Below are positions 61,512 through 64,000 of a stretch of 64,000 nt of DNA, one piece after another; positions within the stretch are counted from its first letter, which is position 1, and every line of letters starts with the position of its first letter. The DNA is from JABMQB01 sp963666575 (GTDB lineage: Bacteria; Bacteroidota; Bacteroidia; Bacteroidales; Prolixibacteraceae). The stretch covers positions 310,001 to 374,000 of the forward strand of contig CAXXYG010000027.1 in NCBI GenBank assembly GCA_963666575.2, read 5' to 3'. The notes beneath the pieces were generated by a model that was given only the letters and a program-made list of their open reading frames with translations, was not told where the DNA came from and searched no databases. The position numbers and the translations under genes were made by a program.

Positions 61512-64000
61512 TTAAAACTTCAATTCAAGAGAAGCTGAGAATGATTTAAAATTAGGATAACCCATAAAATCATACGCATATATCTGAGTACCATCAGTAG
61601 TTCCAACTTCAGGATCAAAACCAGAATAATTGGTAAATGTCAGCAGATTACGTCCAATTACCGAAAGTTTAGCTTCCTTAATAAATGGCAGACCAATTTT
61701 GGTTAAATCGCTGTTAGTAGCACTATATGAAAGAGAAAGTTCTCGTAATTTTACGTAAGTTCCATCTTCAATCCAAAAATCGTTAATGTCATTAATATCA
61801 TAAAAAGCTTTATAATAGTCAATTGTTTTTTTCGCATTTTCAGCTTTCCCTGCCTGGTCCATCATACCATGACGGTCGTCGCGTGTTAACCACTGGGCTG
61901 TTTTATTATAAACATCGCCACCTTGTTTCCAGTCAAATAAGAAATAAAGTGTTACTTTTTTATAGGTTAAATTTGACGAAATACCAACTTTAAAATCAGG
62001 GTTTGAATCACCAATTTTAGTAAAATCCATTTTCCCTTCACTGTCCAATTGTTTAATTGGAGCCTCATCGGTAGTACCTTCAGTGCCAGCAGCAATTACA
62101 AAACCATCGCTGTTTAAAGTATAATCAGCAGCTGTTCCAGTCATAAACTCTACTTGTTGAGCCAATTCATCCATCGAAGTTAAAAAATGTGCGCCATACA
62201 TTACACCAAAGGTTTCGCCTTCACGGATATAAAAAGCTTTGTTTGCTTCTTGTCCTTCAGGACCAGTTTGGTAAGCAGGAATATTTAATTCAGTAATTGT
62301 ATTCCGGCTGCGGTCACCAACAATGTTCATGTTCCATGAAAAATCTTTGGTTTTAACCAATTGAGCATTTAAAGCTACTTCAAAAGTATTGGTTTCTAAA
62401 GTACCTGCATTTACCCATTGCCTGTTCCATCCATTGGCATACGATGCCTGAGGTGCTTCAAGGAATTGATCGGTTGTAACACCTTTTGCATAAACAGCAC
62501 TAAAACTAAACTTTTTAAGGAAATCAATATCTAAACCAACTTCAACTTCACTTGTGTGTGATGGTTTTAAATCTTTATTACCTTTAAATTCTTTAGTTGC
62601 TACACCATTATCAACTTCCATAACTTCGTATTGAGCCGAGAACGGTGGACGTTGCCCGGCAGTACCGTAAGCAGCACGTAATTTCATCTCCTGAATGCCA
62701 TCAATCTTAAAGTCTTCGGTTATCCTCCAGGCACCTGAAACACGGTAATATGATTGCCATCTTTCATTTTCACCAAACAGCGAAGAACCATCGTAACGGT
62801 ACATTCCATCAAAAATATATTTGTCTTTGTAGTCTAAATATAAGATTCCAAATACGTTGTTGGCTACAATCTGTGATTGATATGAAGTAGCAGTGGTATT
62901 TCCTTTTATAGCATCAAAACTAGGTACTTTTTTTACCCCAAAATCATATCCTGTTGTAGAAAAACTTTGATATTCTTCATTTTCATACAAATAACTGGCT
63001 TTGGCCCTAACATTTATATCACCTATTCGTTTTGAATAAAACAAGTTTGCCTGAGCTCGTTCTGAGAATGATTTAGAATTATATTTATAATATAATCCTT
63101 CAGAATATAAAAATCCATAAGGTCCGCTACCACGTGTATATGTATCGAATGGTTGAAACTCTGTATTTACACGGGTTGAATTCTCAAATGAATATTCCGC
63201 TTTAAATTTTAAAGCATCTGTAATATCATAGTTTACTGAATAACTACCTAAAAACATATCTCTTTCAAGATTATCAGATTTTTTCCACAAATTGTAAAGT
63301 GGATTTTCAGTTGTTGCCTGCCATGGATCAGGAATAAATGCATAAGGCTGTCCATCAGGGTTTGGAGACAGTAAATTAACATCAGGAGATGTTAATAATA
63401 AATTAAAAAATACTCCACCATTGAATTTGTTATCACCTCCTGGGTAGTTTTGTTTTGCCCTTACAAAAAGGTTACTAGCCGAAACTGATAATTTATCAGA
63501 AATCCGGTGGTCAATGTTCATCCTGTAACTGTTCCTTGAATAACCATCGGTGTCGAATACAATACCACCACTTTTATAATTTTCGAAAGAAGCCAAAAAG
63601 TTTGTATTTCCAGAGTTATTCTGAATACTTATATAATTAGTATAAAAATCGCTTCCGGTATACAATTCTTTCTGATGGTCGCGGTACAAGCCATATGGAT
63701 TATCCATGTAATGGTCACCCTTAAGAGTTGGATTTCCATCGAGGTCTCCATATCCTCCGGTATACCCAGATGGGTAAGTTACACCAGCAAATTTAGTGAA
63801 CGTTTTAGTACTTTGCCAATCATCGGCCAAAACAAACGCATGAGAATCAGCAAGGTCGTAACTATTGGAAACACGATTAACACCGTATTCATTACGGATA
63901 GTTACCAAAGTTTCGTCACTACCAAGGTTTTTACCACGTTTGGTAGTTACAACAACTACACCATTGCCAGCTTGTGACCCGTATAATGCCGATGCAGAAG
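61512..64000 (-). CDS. SusC/RagA-family TonB-dependent transporter, partial
   Basis: The gene continues beyond the right edge, so only the C-terminal part (about 829 codons) is visible. Near the edge the frame reads ASALYGSQAGNGVVVVTTKRGK, the conserved plug motif of SusC proteins. The rest is barrel, ending GYPNFKSFSASLELKF. It imports oligosaccharide or peptide captured with the SusD partner 13 nt downstream, using TonB energy. A TTG at 63908 is only an internal codon and not the start. Confidence 0.95.
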   Translation of the reverse strand, partial: SASALYGSQAGNGVVVVTTKRGKNLGSDETLVTIRNEYGVNRVSNSYDLADSHAFVLADDWQSTKTFTKFAGVTYPSGYTGGYGDLDGNPTLKGDHYMDNPYGLYRDHQKELYTGSDFYTNYISIQNNSGNTNFLASFENYKSGGIVFDTDGYSRNSYRMNIDHRISDKLSVSASNLFVRAKQNYPGGDNKFNGGVFFNLLLTSPDVNLLSPNPDGQPYAFIPDPWQATTENPLYNLWKKSDNLERDMFLGSYSVNYDITDALKFKAEYSFENSTRVNTEFQPFDTYTRGSGPYGFLYSEGLYYKYNSKSFSERAQANLFYSKRIGDINVRAKASYLYENEEYQSFSTTGYDFGVKKVPSFDAIKGNTTATSYQSQIVANNVFGILYLDYKDKYIFDGMYRYDGSSLFGENERWQSYYRVSGAWRITEDFKIDGIQEMKLRAAYGTAGQRPPFSAQYEVMEVDNGVATKEFKGNKDLKPSHTSEVEVGLDIDFLKKFSFSAVYAKGVTTDQFLEAPQASYANGWNRQWVNAGTLETNTFEVALNAQLVKTKDFSWNMNIVGDRSRNTITELNIPAYQTGPEGQEANKAFYIREGETFGVMYGAHFLTSMDELAQQVEFMTGTAADYTLNSDGFVIAAGTEGTTDEAPIKQLDSEGKMDFTKIGDSNPDFKVGISSNLTYKKVTLYFLFDWKQGGDVYNKTAQWLTRDDRHGMMDQAGKAENAKKTIDYYKAFYDINDINDFWIEDGTYVKLRELSLSYSATNSDLTKIGLPFIKEAKLSVIGRNLLTFTNYSGFDPEVGTTDGTQIYAYDFMGYPNFKSFSASLELKF

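Overview
The window looks like chromosome of a low-GC member of the Bacteroidota, most likely in or near the Marinilabiliales/Prolixibacteraceae. The lineage is inferred from gene content. Evidence is a SusC/SusD pair, TonB-dependent receptors with STN and carboxypeptidase-like N-terminal domains, DUF4249 and DUF1573 proteins, a DinF-type MATE pump, ECF sigma control of an outer-membrane locus, near absence of Shine-Dalgarno sequences, and promoters of the Bacteroidota type (TTTG, 19-21 nt, TAnnTTTG). No rRNA, tRNA or CRISPR array was seen.

Layout. 1-7.2 kb: end of a small lipoprotein gene, then a xylose utilisation operon on the minus strand (GntR-type regulator, xylulokinase, Tat-exported Gfo/Idh/MocA oxidoreductase, xylose isomerase, frameshifted sugar porter). 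The regulator gene and the operon share a 12-bp candidate operator just downstream of each -7 element. 7.3-10.4 kb: nitroreductase, proline dehydrogenase, and an intact IS4-family element with 14-bp inverted ends and a 9-bp target duplication, 45 bp upstream of the proline dehydrogenase start. 10.4-16.6 kb: OmpH-like protein, glycosyltransferase, aromatic amino acid decarboxylase homologue, CPBP protease, acylphosphatase, ApbE. 16.8-21.8 kb: an Fe-type and a Mn-type superoxide dismutase flanking a glycosyltransferase/TPR pair. 21.9-28.8 kb: MATE pump, fused nucleoside kinase, UvrA, lytic transglycosylase.

28.9-40.8 kb is envelope-rich: an LVIVD lipoprotein with a barrel protein, then a cell-surface signalling and uptake set reading ECF sigma factor, anti-sigma/barrel chimera, TonB receptor, two duplicated DUF4249 lipoproteins and an MG2/plug-like protein. 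41.1-49.5 kb: lipoprotein serpin, cysteine-rich lipoprotein, FadL-type porin with an odd Ala/Gly-rich insertion, dihydrolipoyl dehydrogenase, MeaB GTPase and two DUF1573 proteins. 49.6-57 kb is core: two-component system, half-size TauE transporter, rpmH (short and easily missed), PASTA protein, RluD, Ddl, DnaB. Directly after dnaB lies a 0.3-kb MITE-like repeat with 19-bp inverted ends. 57.5-64 kb: a secreted protein of a family often mislabelled asparagine synthetase B, then an Ig-like lipoprotein, SusD and a SusC cut by the window edge.

No wholly new defence or mobile system was found. The strongest leads are the xylose regulon with its candidate operator and frameshifted transporter, the ECF/anti-sigma-barrel/TonB cassette with a terminator-like hairpin upstream, the complementary SOD pair, and the MITE-like repeat.
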